Assembly (NCBI GenBank): GCA_934725985.1
Contig: CAKVCX010000001.1
Location: 248,001-312,000 of the forward strand
DNA from: an uncultured Bacilli bacterium
GTDB lineage: Bacteria > Bacillota_I > Bacilli_A > RFN20 > CAG-826
Length of the DNA stretch: 64,000 nt
Direction: 5' to 3'
The notes under the pieces were generated by a model, which was not told where the DNA came from, made no database searches, and was given only the letters and a program-made list of their open reading frames with translations. The stretch's first letter is position 1. Each line of letters opens with the position of its first letter. Below are positions 26,028-38,094 of this stretch, piece by piece. Made by a program: the position numbers and the translations under genes.

Positions 26028-27416
26028 CTACGTTTTCTTTCTAAAGCTCTTCTTCCAAATTAAATAAACAAAAAACAAAGAATAAGCACAGCCAATAAAT
26101 TCGGCAACATAGCTGCCCCACCACAAATTAGAAACCCCTAGAAAATACCCAAATAAATAAGTTGCAGGAAAAAGAATTACTAGTAAACGCAACAACGCAA
26201 TAACCAAAGGGTGGATGCCATTCCCTAAACCCTGGAGAACCCCAGAAGAAACGATGCAAATGGAAGCCAAGAAAAAAGAAGGCACTACTATCCTTGTAAG
26301 ATTAACTCCAATCCCAAGCCATTCTTGTGGCAAATTGAATAAAAGCAATAGAAGTTCTGGCATCGATTCGAAAATAATCACTCCTAGCAAAGCAATAACT
26401 AGACCATATAAATATCCATAAAAAGCGGCTTGTTTAGACCTTTTTTCATTTCCTGTCCCGTAGTTGTAGCCAATAATTGGCAACATAGAATTAACCAACC
26501 CATAAAAAGCCATAAATATAAAGTTTTGAAGTTTAAAATAAACACCATAAACTGCCACAAGAGTATCAACTAATTCGGGATTTGAATTAAATAAAGACAC
26601 AAAAACGATTTGAAGAACCAACGTTTGCAAACTTTGCAAAGCTTGAAGGATGATGGCAGGAAAGCCCACCTTAAATATAGAAGCGATGATTTTGAAATCA
26701 GGTTTAAAGTTAGCAATGGAAAAAGAGAATGAAATTTCCTTATTACATCTAGCGTTTAAAACAAAGCCGACAACCATGGAAACCATTTGTCCAATTATTG
26801 TTGCTATAGCAGCCCCCTCAACCCCCATATTCCAAACCAAAATAAATAAAGGATCCAACGCAATGTTAACAATAGCCCCACTTAATTGCATGACCATGGC
26901 TAAATGAGTTTTTCCTGTCGCACATAAAGTCCTCTCACTAACAAGTTGAAGCAACTGGCCAAAACTAAAAATAAAGCAAAGCCCTAAATATCTTGAGCCC
27001 ATGTAGGCAACTTCTTCGTTTGTGGTCACCCATTGGAAATAAAAAGAAGAGAAAAACATCAAAAAGCCGATTATTAAAAAGAAAATGTAGAAAACACTCA
27101 TGGATAGATATCCCATGGCCGCTGTTTTAGAAACTACTTCTTTTTTATTCTCACCTAAAGCCTTTGATAAAACGGCATTAACCCCAATCCCCGTCCCAAT
27201 TGCAACGGCTACCAATAACATTTGTAACGGGAAAGCATACCCTAAAGCAGTTATGGCCAAACTATTTTTAGGCGCCTCCATCATGCCAATAAAAATAGAA
27301 TCAACTATGTTATATAAAGCCGACATTACCATTGAAAAAATCATTGGCAAAGCCATTTTTAACAATAGGCTCCAAACAGGAGATACGCCCATTTTGTTTG
27401 TTTGTTCTTTTTCCAT
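26028..27416 (-). CDS. MATE family multidrug/Na+ exporter
   Basis: The 462-residue, twelve-helix protein belongs to the MATE family: the start MGVSPVWSLLLKMALPMIFSMVMSALYNIVDSIFIG and the repeat in the second half fit the two-bundle layout. It exports cationic compounds or metabolites by ion exchange. A strong promoter lies about 115 bases upstream and the leader between is long and foldable. Confidence 0.93.
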   Translation of the reverse strand: MEKEQTNKMGVSPVWSLLLKMALPMIFSMVMSALYNIVDSIFIGMMEAPKNSLAITALGYAFPLQMLLVAVAIGTGIGVNAVLSKALGENKKEVVSKTAAMGYLSMSVFYIFFLIIGFLMFFSSFYFQWVTTNEEVAYMGSRYLGLCFIFSFGQLLQLVSERTLCATGKTHLAMVMQLSGAIVNIALDPLFILVWNMGVEGAAIATIIGQMVSMVVGFVLNARCNKEISFSFSIANFKPDFKIIASIFKVGFPAIILQALQSLQTLVLQIVFVSLFNSNPELVDTLVAVYGVYFKLQNFIFMAFYGLVNSMLPIIGYNYGTGNEKRSKQAAFYGYLYGLVIALLGVIIFESMPELLLLLFNLPQEWLGIGVNLTRIVVPSFFLASICIVSSGVLQGLGNGIHPLVIALLRLLVILFPATYLFGYFLGVSNLWWGSYVAEFIGCAYSLFFVYLIWKKSFRKKT

Positions 27417-27527
27417 TAATAAAACCCTTGCAAATACAGTTGAGATTTGTTTATAGATTTCATCTCACTATCTTGCGGGGCGAAAAGTTCAACTACTAGA
27501 AGAAGGAAAAGATCCTCCGCTATTTTC
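27417..27527 (-). promoter_or_regulatory. Long structured leader of the MATE gene
   Basis: The predicted transcript has about 110 untranslated bases. It can form GCGG/CCGC-closed and TGAGAT/ATCTCA hairpins before AAGGG and the ATG. Exporters of this family are often under riboswitch control, but I could not match this leader to a known class. Confidence 0.35.
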
Positions 27528-27533
27528 ATTTGA

Positions 27534-27562
27534 ATTATAAATAAAAATTAGATAGTTTTCAA
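27534..27562 (-). promoter_or_regulatory. Promoter of the MATE gene
   Basis: On the minus strand, -35 TTGAAA (27557-27562) and -10 TATAAT (27534-27539) are exactly 17 bases apart. Confidence 0.82.
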
Positions 27563-27607
27563 TTTCTAGAAAATTTGTTTAAGGCAAAAACAACACTTAT
27601 CATCTAA

Positions 27608-29098
27608 TTAAGATAAAGGAAAAATCTTTATTTTTGCATATGTTGAGGTTAATTCTTTTACTTTAAACCCGTATCCAAATTGGCTAATCCCAGCAAATGA
27701 AGAATCTAACCCCTCTCCTTGATAAAACAAAGCATCCCTAAGATTTATTTCATTATCATTTTCCATAACTGCTGTATTTTCGGTTGAAGCGCAATAAAAA
27801 GGCATCAATTCGGTCGTAGAAGAAGACTTATCCAATAATTGTATTAAGAAAGAGGAGGAGGAATTGTCGTTATAGAAATATATCCTCTTTCCCTTGGAAG
27901 AAACGCTTTCATTTAAATACCCTAATTTGCTAATACCATTATAAATACCAAGCCTAGAATCAACTAAATAGGCTTTAACTCCAGGTTTGGTAAAAAGGCA
28001 TAATGTTTTATTATCGTTTCTATTAGAATCAACATAATTTAAATATGTTGGACTATAAAATTCTAAAAGCAAATATTTATCAAATGGGGTTCCATTCCAA
28101 GAAGAAGAAAGCAATATGCATTCATTATTCCCAGACCCTTGGTGGATAGTTATTTCACATTCTTTATCTGGATAAAAAGTCCTGGACCAATTAAGAAGCA
28201 TCTTCGAAAAAGCATTATGGTCGCCTAAAGAACAATCCATCATATCCATTCTGCCTAATGGAGAAATCTTATTGGGTATAGACGAAACGGAATCATAATA
28301 ATCAGGGAGGCCAAATAAATGTCCTACTTCGTGAATATAAGTATGGGCATCCATTTTTCCCTTATTAGGATAACCCATATAATAAGAACTCCAACAAATT
28401 GGAGCTGGGTCGTTAATGGTAAAAGCCCACATCATCGATCTTCTATCCGCAACTCCATTATCCATTCCCGAATACGGGGCATCATAAATTAGATACATGG
28501 GTATCTTTTCTTCATATAAAGAATAAAAATAATCATAATCTTCTTTATATGTTTCTTTATACCAACCTAAAGAATCCTTATAAATTGAAATTAAAGCATT
28601 TTTAGTTTTCGCACTGCCTTTAAAAGAAGAAATCTCTTCCAAAGAATATGACGATTTATAAAAAGAAGATGACACTTTTCCAGTTAAAAGCAATCTAGAG
28701 CAAGAACTTTGGTAATAATATTGGCTAACTGAGACATATTGATTATTGCTTTCGTTTCCAAAAAAAGCCTTTTTTATCATTTCTATTTTTTCATTCTCGT
28801 TTTCAATATTAGAAGAAAACGAAACTGGCATAATTAGTAATGGAACTTCGCCAGTTGAAGGCAAAACAACATTATTGCTAAAAGAAACAATAGAAGAAAA
28901 AGAAGAAGAATCATAAGAACAATCTAGACTATTTATAGGCTTGAAATTCCCTACCTTTTTATATCCATCGTAGTTAGATTCTTCAAAAGAAGAAGAAACT
29001 AACCCATTGCTAGAAAATAGTTTAAATTCATTGCTAGAACAAGAGATAAGTAATATTGGCAAAAATAATAAAAATAAAGAAGATTTTTTCACCCCCAT
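27608..29098 (-). CDS. Lipoprotein metalloprotease, M6-like (immune inhibitor A type)
   Basis: The 496-residue exported protein has a lipobox ending in Cys20 (ILLISC) and a zinc-binding HEVGHLFGLPDYYD motif (HExxHxxGxxD) at about residue 265, typical of M6 peptidases. The preceding VPLLIMPVSFS and VSQYYYQSS segments also fit that family. The C-terminal 200 residues are beta-rich. It should be a cell-surface protease. A TATAAG box lies five bases before the ATG and no clear Shine-Dalgarno site is present; a GTG two codons in is an alternative start. Confidence 0.82.
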   Translation of the reverse strand: MGVKKSSLFLLFLPILLISCSSNEFKLFSSNGLVSSSFEESNYDGYKKVGNFKPINSLDCSYDSSSFSSIVSFSNNVVLPSTGEVPLLIMPVSFSSNIENENEKIEMIKKAFFGNESNNQYVSVSQYYYQSSCSRLLLTGKVSSSFYKSSYSLEEISSFKGSAKTKNALISIYKDSLGWYKETYKEDYDYFYSLYEEKIPMYLIYDAPYSGMDNGVADRRSMMWAFTINDPAPICWSSYYMGYPNKGKMDAHTYIHEVGHLFGLPDYYDSVSSIPNKISPLGRMDMMDCSLGDHNAFSKMLLNWSRTFYPDKECEITIHQGSGNNECILLSSSWNGTPFDKYLLLEFYSPTYLNYVDSNRNDNKTLCLFTKPGVKAYLVDSRLGIYNGISKLGYLNESVSSKGKRIYFYNDNSSSSFLIQLLDKSSSTTELMPFYCASTENTAVMENDNEINLRDALFYQGEGLDSSFAGISQFGYGFKVKELTSTYAKIKIFPLS

Positions 29099-29241
29099 AT
29101 TTTCTTATAAAATTAAGAAATAAAAAAGAAAATGATTGAAACAGTTTGAATTTAATTTCTTTAAAAATACATATAGATACAATCTTCCGTTCCTTTTGAG
29201 AAAGAAATATACAATTTGTAAACAAATTAAAGTAAAAATAA

Positions 29242-29267
29242 AACCCTTAAGATGAAACCTAAGGGTT
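29242..29267 (-). terminator. Terminator of rpoC
   Basis: The stem AACCCTTA / TAAGGGTT (29242-29267) is followed on the minus strand by TTATTTTTA. It ends the rplJL-rpoBC transcript. Confidence 0.85.
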
Positions 29268-29294
29268 TTTATTCATATATTAAAGAGCAAGAAT

Positions 29295-32200
29295 TTATTC
29301 TTCGTAATTACGATCGTGCTTTTCAATGTATTGGGCTTTGACCTTTTTCATCGCACTAGCAACGGTAAATCCGTCGAGGGCTTCTTCTTCCTCTTCTTCA
29401 CTTCTTAAACCAGTTCCAGCTGGAATTAATTTACCAGTGATGACATTTTCTTTTAAGCCGTGGAGATTATCTTTCTTAGCTTTTATGGCAGCATCGGTAA
29501 GAACACGGGTTGTTTCTTGGAAGGAGGCGGCCGATAAGAAGGAATCGGTTTCCAAGGCGGCTTTAGTAATGCCTAAGACTAATGGCTTACAAGCGGCAGG
29601 ACGTTTCCCTTCCATTAAAACCTTTTCGTTCTCGCTAGTAAAGGTATCCAAAGATACTCTAGTACCAGGAAGCATAGAAGTGTCGCCACCATCAAGAATA
29701 ACGACTTTTCTTAGCATTTGACGAATGATGATTTCAAGATGTTTGCAATCAATTCCAATGCCTTGGGCGGCATAAACTTTTTGTATTTCCTTAATTAGAT
29801 ATACTTCAAGTTTTTCAACATCGCCGACTTCAAGAAGAGTTTTTGGATTAATGGCACCATCGGTAATCTTGCCACCATTTTCAATATGATCGCCTTCATT
29901 GACGCGGAGTCTAGCTCCATAAGGAGTCGTATATTCTTTTTCTTCTAAATCATTAGCAATGATAACGGTATGTCTATCGCCAATTGGCTTAATAGACTTA
30001 ACAACGCCATCGATTTCAGAAATAAGGGCTTCGCCTTTTGGATTTCTAGCTTCGACAAGTTCCTGAACACGTGGCAAACCTTGGGTAATATCAGTACCAG
30101 CCATACCACCAGTGTGGAAGACTCTCATCGTTAACTGAGTACCAGGTTCACCGATTGATTGAGCAGCCATAATACCAACGGCTTCGCCTTTTTCAACTAG
30201 TTTCCCAGTAGCTCTATTTAAACCATAGCAATGACGGCAAACGCCATTCTTTGTTTGGCAAGTAAAGACGCTGCGGATTTCAACTTCCTTAATGCCTTCT
30301 TCTTCTACTCGTTTTGCTTGTTCTTCACTAATTAAAGTATTCGCAGGAATGATGACTTCTCCAGTAGAAGAAATAACATCATGCATAGCAAATCTTCCAA
30401 CAAGACGATCTTTTAAGCGAAGTATGACTTGGTCACGGCTTGTATCACGGATTTCCCTAACTTTGAAGCCATGGTCACAATGGCAATCTTCTTCTCTGAC
30501 AATGACATCTTGGCTAACGTCAACTAGACGTCTAGTTAAATAACCAGAGTCAGCGGTTTTTAAAGCCGTATCGGCAGATCCTTTTCTAGCACCATGGGTG
30601 TTAATAAAGAATTCGCTAACTTTCATACCTTCACGATAAGAAGAGACGATTGGAAGCTCGATTTCTTCGTTTTTTGGATTAGCAACCAAGCCTTTCATGC
30701 CTATTAACTGTTTGAAGTTATCAACAGATCCACGGGAACCAGAATCAGCCATGATAACAAGTGGGTTACGTTTATTCTCAGCCATTTGTTGTTTGACCAA
30801 TTCGGCAACTTGCTTAGTTATGCCATTCCAGATTTCGACAATCTTTTTATGTCTTTCAACTTTTGTTAAATAGCCTTTTTTGTAGAAAGATTCAATCTTA
30901 TCGACTTGGGCATTGCCTTTATCAACAAGAGCTTGTTTACCGGAGACATCGTTAATATCGGAAATAGAAACGGTGACGGAAGAGATCATTGAATATTTAA
31001 AGCCTTGGTCTTTGATTTTATCAAGGACAGCAGAAGTCTTACTTGTACCATATTGACGGAAAATCATGTCGATGAGAGGTCCAAGTTGTTTCTTTCCAAT
31101 GGCAGGCTTTAAAGGCAATGTGGCAATATAAGAAGCAATCGGAGATTCAACTTCATCATACTTCTTCCCCAAAGCTTCTTTAACATCTTCTGGAGAAACA
31201 AACCAACTTCTCATGGTCGCTTCAGAAGCATTTGGATCACCATTAATATACCTAAAGTCATCCGGGAAGACTTCGTTAAAGATAATCTTACCAACGGAAG
31301 TAATTAAATATTTATTCAAGACTCCGCTAGGAATGCCGCTTCCTTCATCTTTATGAATGGCAGAAGCTGGTATAGCAATACGGTTATGAAGAGAAACCGC
31401 GCCAGTAGAATAAGCCATTTGGACTTCAGAAACAGAGTGGAATACTTTCCCTTCCATTTCTTTATATCTTTTGTTGTCCTCGATCATCTTCTTTAGTTCG
31501 CTTTGTTCATCTAAAGCAACTCCGGTAGATTTTTCGATTTCAAGTTTCTTATTCAACTCGTCAATGCGATCTTGGAAATCTTTCTTCGATTCTTCGGTTG
31601 TCAAATGGAAGTTACCAAGAATCATGTCCTGCGAAGGAATGACGATGGCCTTACCATCTTTTGGCCCAAGGATGTTATTAGAAGCTAGCATTAATTCAAT
31701 GGCTTCTTGTTGGGCTGCTTTACCTAAAGGTACATGAACTGCCATCTGGTCGCCATCGAAGTCAGCGTTAAAGCCAGGGCAAACTAGAGGATGCAATCTA
31801 ATCGCACGGCCATCGACTAGCTTTGGTTGGAAAGCTTGAATGGAAAGTCTATGCAATGTAGGAGCACGGTTTAATAAGACTGGGTGGTCAGAGATAATCT
31901 TTTCAACGATGTCAAAGACAATCGGGTCGTATCTATCAATGATCTTATCGGCGGCCTTATGAGCCGAAACATATTTTTCCCTAATCAAGATAGCGGCAAT
32001 GAAAGGGCGTAACAATTGAATGGCCATTTCTCTTGGCAAACCGCATTGATACATCTTTAAATCCGGTCCAACGGCAATAACGGAACGACCAGAATAATCA
32101 ACACGCTTACCAAGTAAGTTTTGCCTAAAGCGGCCTGGCTTGCCCTTTAATCCAGCAGATAAAGACTTTAAGGCGCGACCGTTTGGCCCTGTGACGGCTT

Positions 32201-33281
32201 TTGTACGACGTCCATTATCAATTAAAGCATCGACGGCTTCTTGAAGCATACGCTTTTCATTCATCAAAATAACGTATGGAGCGTTCATATCGATTAATCT
32301 ACGTAAACGAGAGTTACGAGAGATGACACGACGATATAAATCATTTAAGTCGCTCGCGGCAAACCTGCCACCATCAAGTTGGAGCATTGGACGCAAATCC
32401 GGTGGAATTACTGGAATGACATCAAGAACCATCCATTCTGGCTTTTGCTTAGAATCACGGAAAGCAGAAATAACTTCCAAACGTTTTGCAAGTTTTACTC
32501 TTCTTTGTCCGGAGCAAGAATGGAGTTCGGCAGAGATTTCATTAAATTCCTTGTCCAAATCAACTTCGTGAAGAAGGCGTTTAATGGCTTCAGCACCTTC
32601 GCCAAATTGGGCGTTTGTATACTTAGAAATAAAAGCAGAGGCAGTAAAGAAGTCGAATGTTTCGGATGAATTTTGCATTTTAGTAATCAATTCATCGGCC
32701 TTTAAAGCATCGGCAGACCCTTCTTCAATAAGTCCGCTGGTTTTAATGTCATTAATGGCGTCAACAAATTCAACTCTAGCTGTCGATTCACTTAAATAAT
32801 CTTTGTATTTAAGAACTTTGGAAGTACCAGGATCTAAAACGATATGGGCAGCAAAATAAATGACATCTTCAAGTTGCTTTGGAGAAACATCAAGTACTAA
32901 TCCCATTCTAGAAGGAATGGATTTTAAATACCAAATATGGGAGCAAGGAGAAACTAATTCTATATGTCCCATTCTTTCACGACGGAATTCTTTAGAAATT
33001 ACTTCAACTCCGCACTTTTCGCAAGTTATGCCTTGATAACGGATCTTTTTATATTTTCCGCAATGGCATTCATAATCCTTGGCTGGACCAAAGATCTTTT
33101 CACAAAATAAGCCACCCATTTCAGGTTTTTGGGAACGATAGTTGATGGTTTCGGCACGGGTAACTTCTCCATGGCTCCAAGAACGAATGGTTTCTGGAGA
33201 AGCTAGGCCTACTTGAACGGAGGCCAAATCATTAATGTCGAAGTATTCTTTCTTATTTTCGTTTTCAATTCTATCTGACAT
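29295..33281 (-). CDS. rpoC: RNA polymerase subunit beta'
   Basis: 1328 residues; contains the catalytic [15 protein letters not shown] motif, the N-terminal zinc ribbon ([23 protein letters not shown]) and the second zinc site (DCHCDHG ... [14 protein letters not shown]). It is about 100 residues longer than in Bacillus; two Lys/Glu-rich segments (one after [17 protein letters not shown]) and a Glu-rich stretch near the end ([11 protein letters not shown]) account for part of this. It lies 14 bases after rpoB. Confidence 0.99.
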   Translation of the reverse strand: MSDRIENENKKEYFDINDLASVQVGLASPETIRSWSHGEVTRAETINYRSQKPEMGGLFCEKIFGPAKDYECHCGKYKKIRYQGITCEKCGVEVISKEFRRERMGHIELVSPCSHIWYLKSIPSRMGLVLDVSPKQLEDVIYFAAHIVLDPGTSKVLKYKDYLSESTARVEFVDAINDIKTSGLIEEGSADALKADELITKMQNSSETFDFFTASAFISKYTNAQFGEGAEAIKRLLHEVDLDKEFNEISAELHSCSGQRRVKLAKRLEVISAFRDSKQKPEWMVLDVIPVIPPDLRPMLQLDGGRFAASDLNDLYRRVISRNSRLRRLIDMNAPYVILMNEKRMLQEAVDALIDNGRRTKAVTGPNGRALKSLSAGLKGKPGRFRQNLLGKRVDYSGRSVIAVGPDLKMYQCGLPREMAIQLLRPFIAAILIREKYVSAHKAADKIIDRYDPIVFDIVEKIISDHPVLLNRAPTLHRLSIQAFQPKLVDGRAIRLHPLVCPGFNADFDGDQMAVHVPLGKAAQQEAIELMLASNNILGPKDGKAIVIPSQDMILGNFHLTTEESKKDFQDRIDELNKKLEIEKSTGVALDEQSELKKMIEDNKRYKEMEGKVFHSVSEVQMAYSTGAVSLHNRIAIPASAIHKDEGSGIPSGVLNKYLITSVGKIIFNEVFPDDFRYINGDPNASEATMRSWFVSPEDVKEALGKKYDEVESPIASYIATLPLKPAIGKKQLGPLIDMIFRQYGTSKTSAVLDKIKDQGFKYSMISSVTVSISDINDVSGKQALVDKGNAQVDKIESFYKKGYLTKVERHKKIVEIWNGITKQVAELVKQQMAENKRNPLVIMADSGSRGSVDNFKQLIGMKGLVANPKNEEIELPIVSSYREGMKVSEFFINTHGARKGSADTALKTADSGYLTRRLVDVSQDVIVREEDCHCDHGFKVREIRDTSRDQVILRLKDRLVGRFAMHDVISSTGEVIIPANTLISEEQAKRVEEEGIKEVEIRSVFTCQTKNGVCRHCYGLNRATGKLVEKGEAVGIMAAQSIGEPGTQLTMRVFHTGGMAGTDITQGLPRVQELVEARNPKGEALISEIDGVVKSIKPIGDRHTVIIANDLEEKEYTTPYGARLRVNEGDHIENGGKITDGAINPKTLLEVGDVEKLEVYLIKEIQKVYAAQGIGIDCKHLEIIIRQMLRKVVILDGGDTSMLPGTRVSLDTFTSENEKVLMEGKRPAACKPLVLGITKAALETDSFLSAASFQETTRVLTDAAIKAKKDNLHGLKENVITGKLIPAGTGLRSEEEEEEALDGFTVASAMKKVKAQYIEKHDRNYEE

Positions 33282-33295
33282 AAATCTATCCTCCT

Positions 33296-36200
33296 TTAGT
33301 CATTATCGCCAAGGGTTCCACTACCAATTGTGAGCCCCTCTTCCATAGCGGCGTCATTAGCTACTTCAACAGTAGAAGTAACATCTATTTCTTCTTCTTT
33401 TGGTGCCATGGCACTACGAATGGAAGAATTGGTCTTTCTTTCTTCAATTAAGGATTGTTTGGCCAAAGCATCCATATCAATGATTCCGCCTTCTTTATTA
33501 AATAAGGTGACATTCATTGATAAGCCCTTAAGTTCTTTGGTGAATACTTTAAAGGCTTCTGGCATACCTGGGGTAGGAATTTCATTGCCTTTGATAATGG
33601 CTTCATAGGCCTTTCTACGTCCAACCCTATCATCAGATTTGATGGTAAGCATTTCTTGTAAGGTATGAGCAGCCCCATAAGCTTCAAGAGCCCAGACTTC
33701 CATCTCACCAAATCTCTGTCCACCATTTTGAGCTTTACCACCCAAAGGTTGTTGAGTAACCAATGAATATGGCCCAGTGGCACGGGCATGTAATTTATCA
33801 TCGACCATGTGGACGAGTTTAATCATGTATTGAATACCGACAGAGATTCTTTCGGCAAATGGTTCACCGGTTCTTCCATCATAAAGAACAGTCTTGCCAT
33901 CTGGAGATAATCCTGCCTTCTTCATTAAGTCAAAGACTTCGTCATTAGAAACACCATCGAAAGCCGGGGTAGCCACTCTCATGTGGAGTTTAGAGCAAGC
34001 TAGTCCCAAATGGACTTCTAGAATCTGGCCGATGTTCATACGAGAAGGAACGCCCATTGGGGATAAAAGAATATCAATTGGGGTACCATCGGCTAAGAAC
34101 GGCATGTCTTCGACTGGTAAAATCTTGGAAATAACGCCTTTATTACCATGACGTCCAGACATCTTATCGCCTTCGGAAATCTTTCTCTTTTGAACGATAT
34201 AGACACGAACGACTTCATTGACTCCTGGAGGGAGTGGGTCTTTATTTTTCCTTGAGAAAATCTTAACGGCATGGACAATACCGGCACCACCATGAGGAAC
34301 ACGTAAAGAAGAGTCTTTTCCTTCTTTTGTCTTCTCGGCAAAAATTGCCATGAGAAGTTTTTCTTCTGGGGTTGGTTCAGTTTGTCCTTTTGGAGTGACT
34401 TTTCCAACTAGGATATCGCCTTCTTTAACTTCGGCACCAGGGACAATGATTCCTCTTTCATCAAGGAAAGCCTTGGCTTCTTCGCCGACATTTGGAACAT
34501 CACGAGTAATTTCTTCAGAACCTAGCTTGGTTTCACGACATTCAAGTTCATATTTTTCAATATGAATGGAAGTAAAGACATCATCCTTTACCATTCTTTC
34601 ACTCATGATAACGGCATCTTCATAGTTATAGCCATTCCAAGTCATATAAGCGACGAGGATATTTTGTCCTAAGGCCAATTCGCCATTTCTCATAGCTGGA
34701 CCATCGGCAATGATTTGGTCTTTCTTTATTTCGTCACCAACTTTTACGATCGGGGTTTGATTAATGCAAGTCCCTTGGTTGGAACGATCGAATTTTTGGA
34801 GGGTATAAATACGTTTTTCTTTTCCTTCCTTAACTTCAATAGTAGAGGAATCGACTTTAGTGACAACGCCATCACTGCAAGCAACAACCGCTAGACCGGA
34901 GTCTTTGGCAATGACTTGCTCCATGCCTGTCCCTACATAAGGGATAGATGGGCGAAGCAAAGGAAGGGCCTGACGTTGCATGTTCGCACCCATGAGGGCA
35001 CGGGTAGCGTCATCGTGAGCAAGGAAAGGAATACAAGCGGCGGCAATGGAAACGATTTGCTTTGGAGAAACGTCAACATAGTCAACATCTTCTTTTGCAA
35101 CCATCAAATTATCATCGTCATGACGGACAATAATTTCATCGTCAATGATTTCTTTTACCATTTCATCCGCTTTGCCGGTATTTAGCCCAACAGAAGAAGC
35201 TAAAATTGGTTCAGACAAGTTGATGTTAGCTTCGGCAATTGAATGTCCTCTTTCATCATCGGCAGAAAGGTAGCAGCATTCAGTTTCAGAAACATAAACG
35301 TGTCCATCTTTTTTATAAACGCTGCGATATGGGGTCATGATGAAACCATATTCGTTTATTTTGGCATATGTGGACAAGTTATTAATAAGACCAATGTTTT
35401 GTCCTTCTGGAGATTCGATAGGGCAAATACGACCATAATGGGTATAGTGGACGTCACGAACTTCCATCGAAGCCCTGTCACGAGTTAAACCACCTGGACC
35501 CAAAGCGGATATACGTCTTTTATTTGTAAGTTCAGCAAGAGGATTTGTTTGATCCATGAACTGAGAAAGTTGGCTGGAAGCAAAGAATTCTCTAACAGAA
35601 GAAGTCAACGGACGAATATTGATTAAACTTTGAGGAGTAACCGATTCCATATCCGAAATGGACATTTTTTGTTGAACGGTCTTGCTCATCTTTGTTAAGC
35701 CAATACGGAATTGGGTTTGCAAAAGTTCGCCAACGCAACGCACACGTCTATTGCCTAAATGATCGATATCATCAGTTTGGCCTATGCCATCCATGATGTT
35801 GCAGAAATAAGAGAAGCAAGCAACCATATCAGAAATGGTGACTCTAGATAAAGTCAAGTGTAAGTCGGTACCGATAATGGCGCATACCCTGTTCCCTACT
35901 TTATCGTTTGCATAAACTTTGACGATGTTGACTCTAGAATTGTCATCAAGTTTAGTATTAACTTTTAAAACCTTTTCATGGGCACCGGCTTCAAAGAATT
36001 CTTCATCCTTTAAAGCGAGCACTTCTTCTTTTGTAAGCTTATGGTTCTTTGTATATTTAATTTCGCCATCGGCAGAAACTAGGTTTTCGGCTAAGACCCT
36101 GTCGACTAAACGGTCATAAATGCCAAGCTTGGCATTGTATTTAAAACGTCCAGCCCTACCAAGATCATATCTTTTATCATCAAAGAACTTTTGAACCAAG

Positions 36201-37006
36201 AAAGTAACAACTCCATCTTGAGTAACTGGTTCACCTGGCTTTAATTTTTGGAAAATATCAATTAAAGCGTGAGTTCCATCTTTGATACTAGAATCTTTCT
36301 TTAATGTTAAATTCATTTGTTCGGTATCGCCAAATAATGAAAGTAAGTCAGATTCATCATCAAGTCCTAAGGCCTTGAATAAAACCGTAGCAGGCATCTT
36401 TCTTTGCCTATCGATTCTAACCCAAAGAACATTCTTTAAATCGGATTCAAATTGTAACCAAGTACCACGGGTAGGAATGATTTCGCCATTATAAACATGG
36501 ACACCACTCTTATCGATGCTATCTTGAAAATAAGCACCTGGAGATCTAACGATTTGGGAAACAATGACTCTTTCAGCACCATTGACGATAAAAGTACCGG
36601 ATTCAGTCATTAATGGCAAATCGCCCATGAAAACTTCGGCTTCTTTGATTTCGCCGGAATTCTTAAAGCGCAAACGAAGTGTAACCTTTAACTTGCTTGA
36701 ATAAGTTAAATCGTTGGCTTTGCATTCAAGCGGAGTATATTTTGGCTGTTCCAAGCGGCAGGAAACATAATCAATGAAAAGAGTCCCGGCATAATTTGCA
36801 ATTGGGAAAACTTCCTTTAATACTTCATTGATGCCCTTTTCAAGGAACCATTTATAGGAATCGGTTTGAATTTCAACCAAATATGGTAAATTCAAATGTC
36901 CCGATATTTTTGAGAAATTGATTCTTCCGTTTGCTCCATGTGGATATAAATGGCCGGAAGGATCTTTATAATTCGTATTTGGAATGAATTTGTCTTCTTG
37001 TGGCAT
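33296..37006 (-). CDS. rpoB: RNA polymerase subunit beta
   Basis: 1236 residues, normal for Firmicutes. The rifampicin region reads [30 protein letters not shown], i.e. the sensitive type. AAGGAG precedes the ATG, ten bases after the methyltransferase gene. Confidence 0.99.
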   Translation of the reverse strand: MPQEDKFIPNTNYKDPSGHLYPHGANGRINFSKISGHLNLPYLVEIQTDSYKWFLEKGINEVLKEVFPIANYAGTLFIDYVSCRLEQPKYTPLECKANDLTYSSKLKVTLRLRFKNSGEIKEAEVFMGDLPLMTESGTFIVNGAERVIVSQIVRSPGAYFQDSIDKSGVHVYNGEIIPTRGTWLQFESDLKNVLWVRIDRQRKMPATVLFKALGLDDESDLLSLFGDTEQMNLTLKKDSSIKDGTHALIDIFQKLKPGEPVTQDGVVTFLVQKFFDDKRYDLGRAGRFKYNAKLGIYDRLVDRVLAENLVSADGEIKYTKNHKLTKEEVLALKDEEFFEAGAHEKVLKVNTKLDDNSRVNIVKVYANDKVGNRVCAIIGTDLHLTLSRVTISDMVACFSYFCNIMDGIGQTDDIDHLGNRRVRCVGELLQTQFRIGLTKMSKTVQQKMSISDMESVTPQSLINIRPLTSSVREFFASSQLSQFMDQTNPLAELTNKRRISALGPGGLTRDRASMEVRDVHYTHYGRICPIESPEGQNIGLINNLSTYAKINEYGFIMTPYRSVYKKDGHVYVSETECCYLSADDERGHSIAEANINLSEPILASSVGLNTGKADEMVKEIIDDEIIVRHDDDNLMVAKEDVDYVDVSPKQIVSIAAACIPFLAHDDATRALMGANMQRQALPLLRPSIPYVGTGMEQVIAKDSGLAVVACSDGVVTKVDSSTIEVKEGKEKRIYTLQKFDRSNQGTCINQTPIVKVGDEIKKDQIIADGPAMRNGELALGQNILVAYMTWNGYNYEDAVIMSERMVKDDVFTSIHIEKYELECRETKLGSEEITRDVPNVGEEAKAFLDERGIIVPGAEVKEGDILVGKVTPKGQTEPTPEEKLLMAIFAEKTKEGKDSSLRVPHGGAGIVHAVKIFSRKNKDPLPPGVNEVVRVYIVQKRKISEGDKMSGRHGNKGVISKILPVEDMPFLADGTPIDILLSPMGVPSRMNIGQILEVHLGLACSKLHMRVATPAFDGVSNDEVFDLMKKAGLSPDGKTVLYDGRTGEPFAERISVGIQYMIKLVHMVDDKLHARATGPYSLVTQQPLGGKAQNGGQRFGEMEVWALEAYGAAHTLQEMLTIKSDDRVGRRKAYEAIIKGNEIPTPGMPEAFKVFTKELKGLSMNVTLFNKEGGIIDMDALAKQSLIEERKTNSSIRSAMAPKEEEIDVTSTVEVANDAAMEEGLTIGSGTLGDND

Positions 37007-37016
37007 TTTTTACTCC

Positions 37017-37613
37017 TTATTTTTTCGCGATGAGGATGCGATATCCTTTTTTGCTCTTCCTAACCTCTACGCTTTTGTAGATAGTTTGAAGATATTCTAG
37101 GCAAGACGCTGCGCCTTGCTGTTTTCTGATGACTAGGATCAATTGGCCACCTTCATTAAGATGGCTAATCGCGCCCGCGTACATCGCGTACGTAACCTTT
37201 TTACCCGCGCGTATAGGGGGATTGGTTACGATACTGGAGAATGATGATGTGACATTGGAATAAACATCGCTTTCTTTTATTTCTACTTGATGTTCAACAT
37301 TGAGCCTTTTTGCGTTTTCCTTAGCGCAGGATAGAGCTCTTCTATTAACGTCAACTAGTGTTACGTGCCTATTCCTATCGAAGTGGGCAAGTAGTAGTCC
37401 AATAGGTCCTACCCCACACCCCATATCGAGAATGGAGTTTCCAAGATCGGTCTTGGCGATGGTTTCAAGCAGCAATCTGCTACCATCATCGAGGCCACCT
37501 TTGCAGAAAACCCCAGAATCGGATAGAAGAGAGAAGTGCTCACCTAACAAGTCGAACTCGTAAGTATGCAAATCATGTGGCAATGTATCGACATTATCGA
37601 AGTATTGAGGCAC
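37017..37613 (-). CDS. Class I SAM methyltransferase, RsmC-like (YbxB position)
   Basis: About 198 residues. Motif I DMGCGVGPIG and the NPPIR catalytic motif mark a base N-methyltransferase of the RsmC type, which in other bacteria methylates 16S rRNA. Between rplL and rpoB it takes the place of B. subtilis ybxB. The GTG at 37613 is preferred: GGGAG lies nine bases upstream. A TTG nine codons earlier would place that site inside the gene. Confidence 0.88.
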   Translation of the reverse strand: MPQYFDNVDTLPHDLHTYEFDLLGEHFSLLSDSGVFCKGGLDDGSRLLLETIAKTDLGNSILDMGCGVGPIGLLLAHFDRNRHVTLVDVNRRALSCAKENAKRLNVEHQVEIKESDVYSNVTSSFSSIVTNPPIRAGKKVTYAMYAGAISHLNEGGQLILVIRKQQGAASCLEYLQTIYKSVEVRKSKKGYRILIAKK

Positions 37614-37643
37614 GATTATTTTCTCCCTTAAATAGCGCAATAA

Positions 37644-37669
37644 CCCACCCTAATTTTACTTAGGGCGGG
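37644..37669 (-). terminator. Attenuator-like hairpin between rplL and the methyltransferase/rpoB genes
   Basis: A 10-bp stem (CCCGCCCTAA / TTAGGGTGGG, one G-T pair) with a six-base loop is followed by only TTATT on the minus strand. In many bacteria a partial terminator after rplL lowers rpoBC expression relative to L7/L12; this may serve the same end. Confidence 0.6.
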
Positions 37670-37693
37670 CTAGCTTAATAAATTTAGATTAAA

Positions 37694-38074
37694 TTACTTG
37701 ATTTCGACTTCGGCACCGGCGGCAACAAGAGCTTTCTTGTGTTCTTCGGCTTCGACTGGGGAAATATGTTCTTTAACTGGGGATGGAGCGGCGTCAACTA
37801 GCTTCTTAGCATCCATAAGTCCTAAACCAGTGATGGCTTGAACGGCTTTGATGATAGCGACTTTGGAGCCAGTTCCTAATCCTTTTAAGATAAGGGAGAC
37901 TTCGGTTGGTCCTTTGGCGACTGGGCCTTCTTCTTCGGCTGGAGCAGCTGGGCCAGCAGCAACAGCAGCGGTGACGCCGAATTCTTCTTCGACGGCTTTG
38001 ACGAGATCGCTTAATTCAAGAACGGTATATTCCTTTAATGAAGCGATGATTTCTTCTTTGGTTAATTTTGCCAT
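37694..38074 (-). CDS. rplL: 50S ribosomal protein L7/L12
   Basis: 126 residues: N-terminal dimer helix, Ala/Pro/Glu hinge ([15 protein letters not shown]) and the C-terminal factor-binding domain ([32 protein letters not shown]). It follows rplJ by 20 bases. Confidence 0.98.
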   Translation of the reverse strand: MAKLTKEEIIASLKEYTVLELSDLVKAVEEEFGVTAAVAAGPAAPAEEEGPVAKGPTEVSLILKGLGTGSKVAIIKAVQAITGLGLMDAKKLVDAAPSPVKEHISPVEAEEHKKALVAAGAEVEIK

Positions 38075-38094
38075 TTTTTTGATCCTCCTAATGA

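Noticed and set aside
29034..29225. Small membrane protein upstream of the metalloprotease
   Set aside because: The frame overlaps the signal peptide coding region of the lipoprotease, has no ribosome-binding site and is explained by AT-rich sequence.
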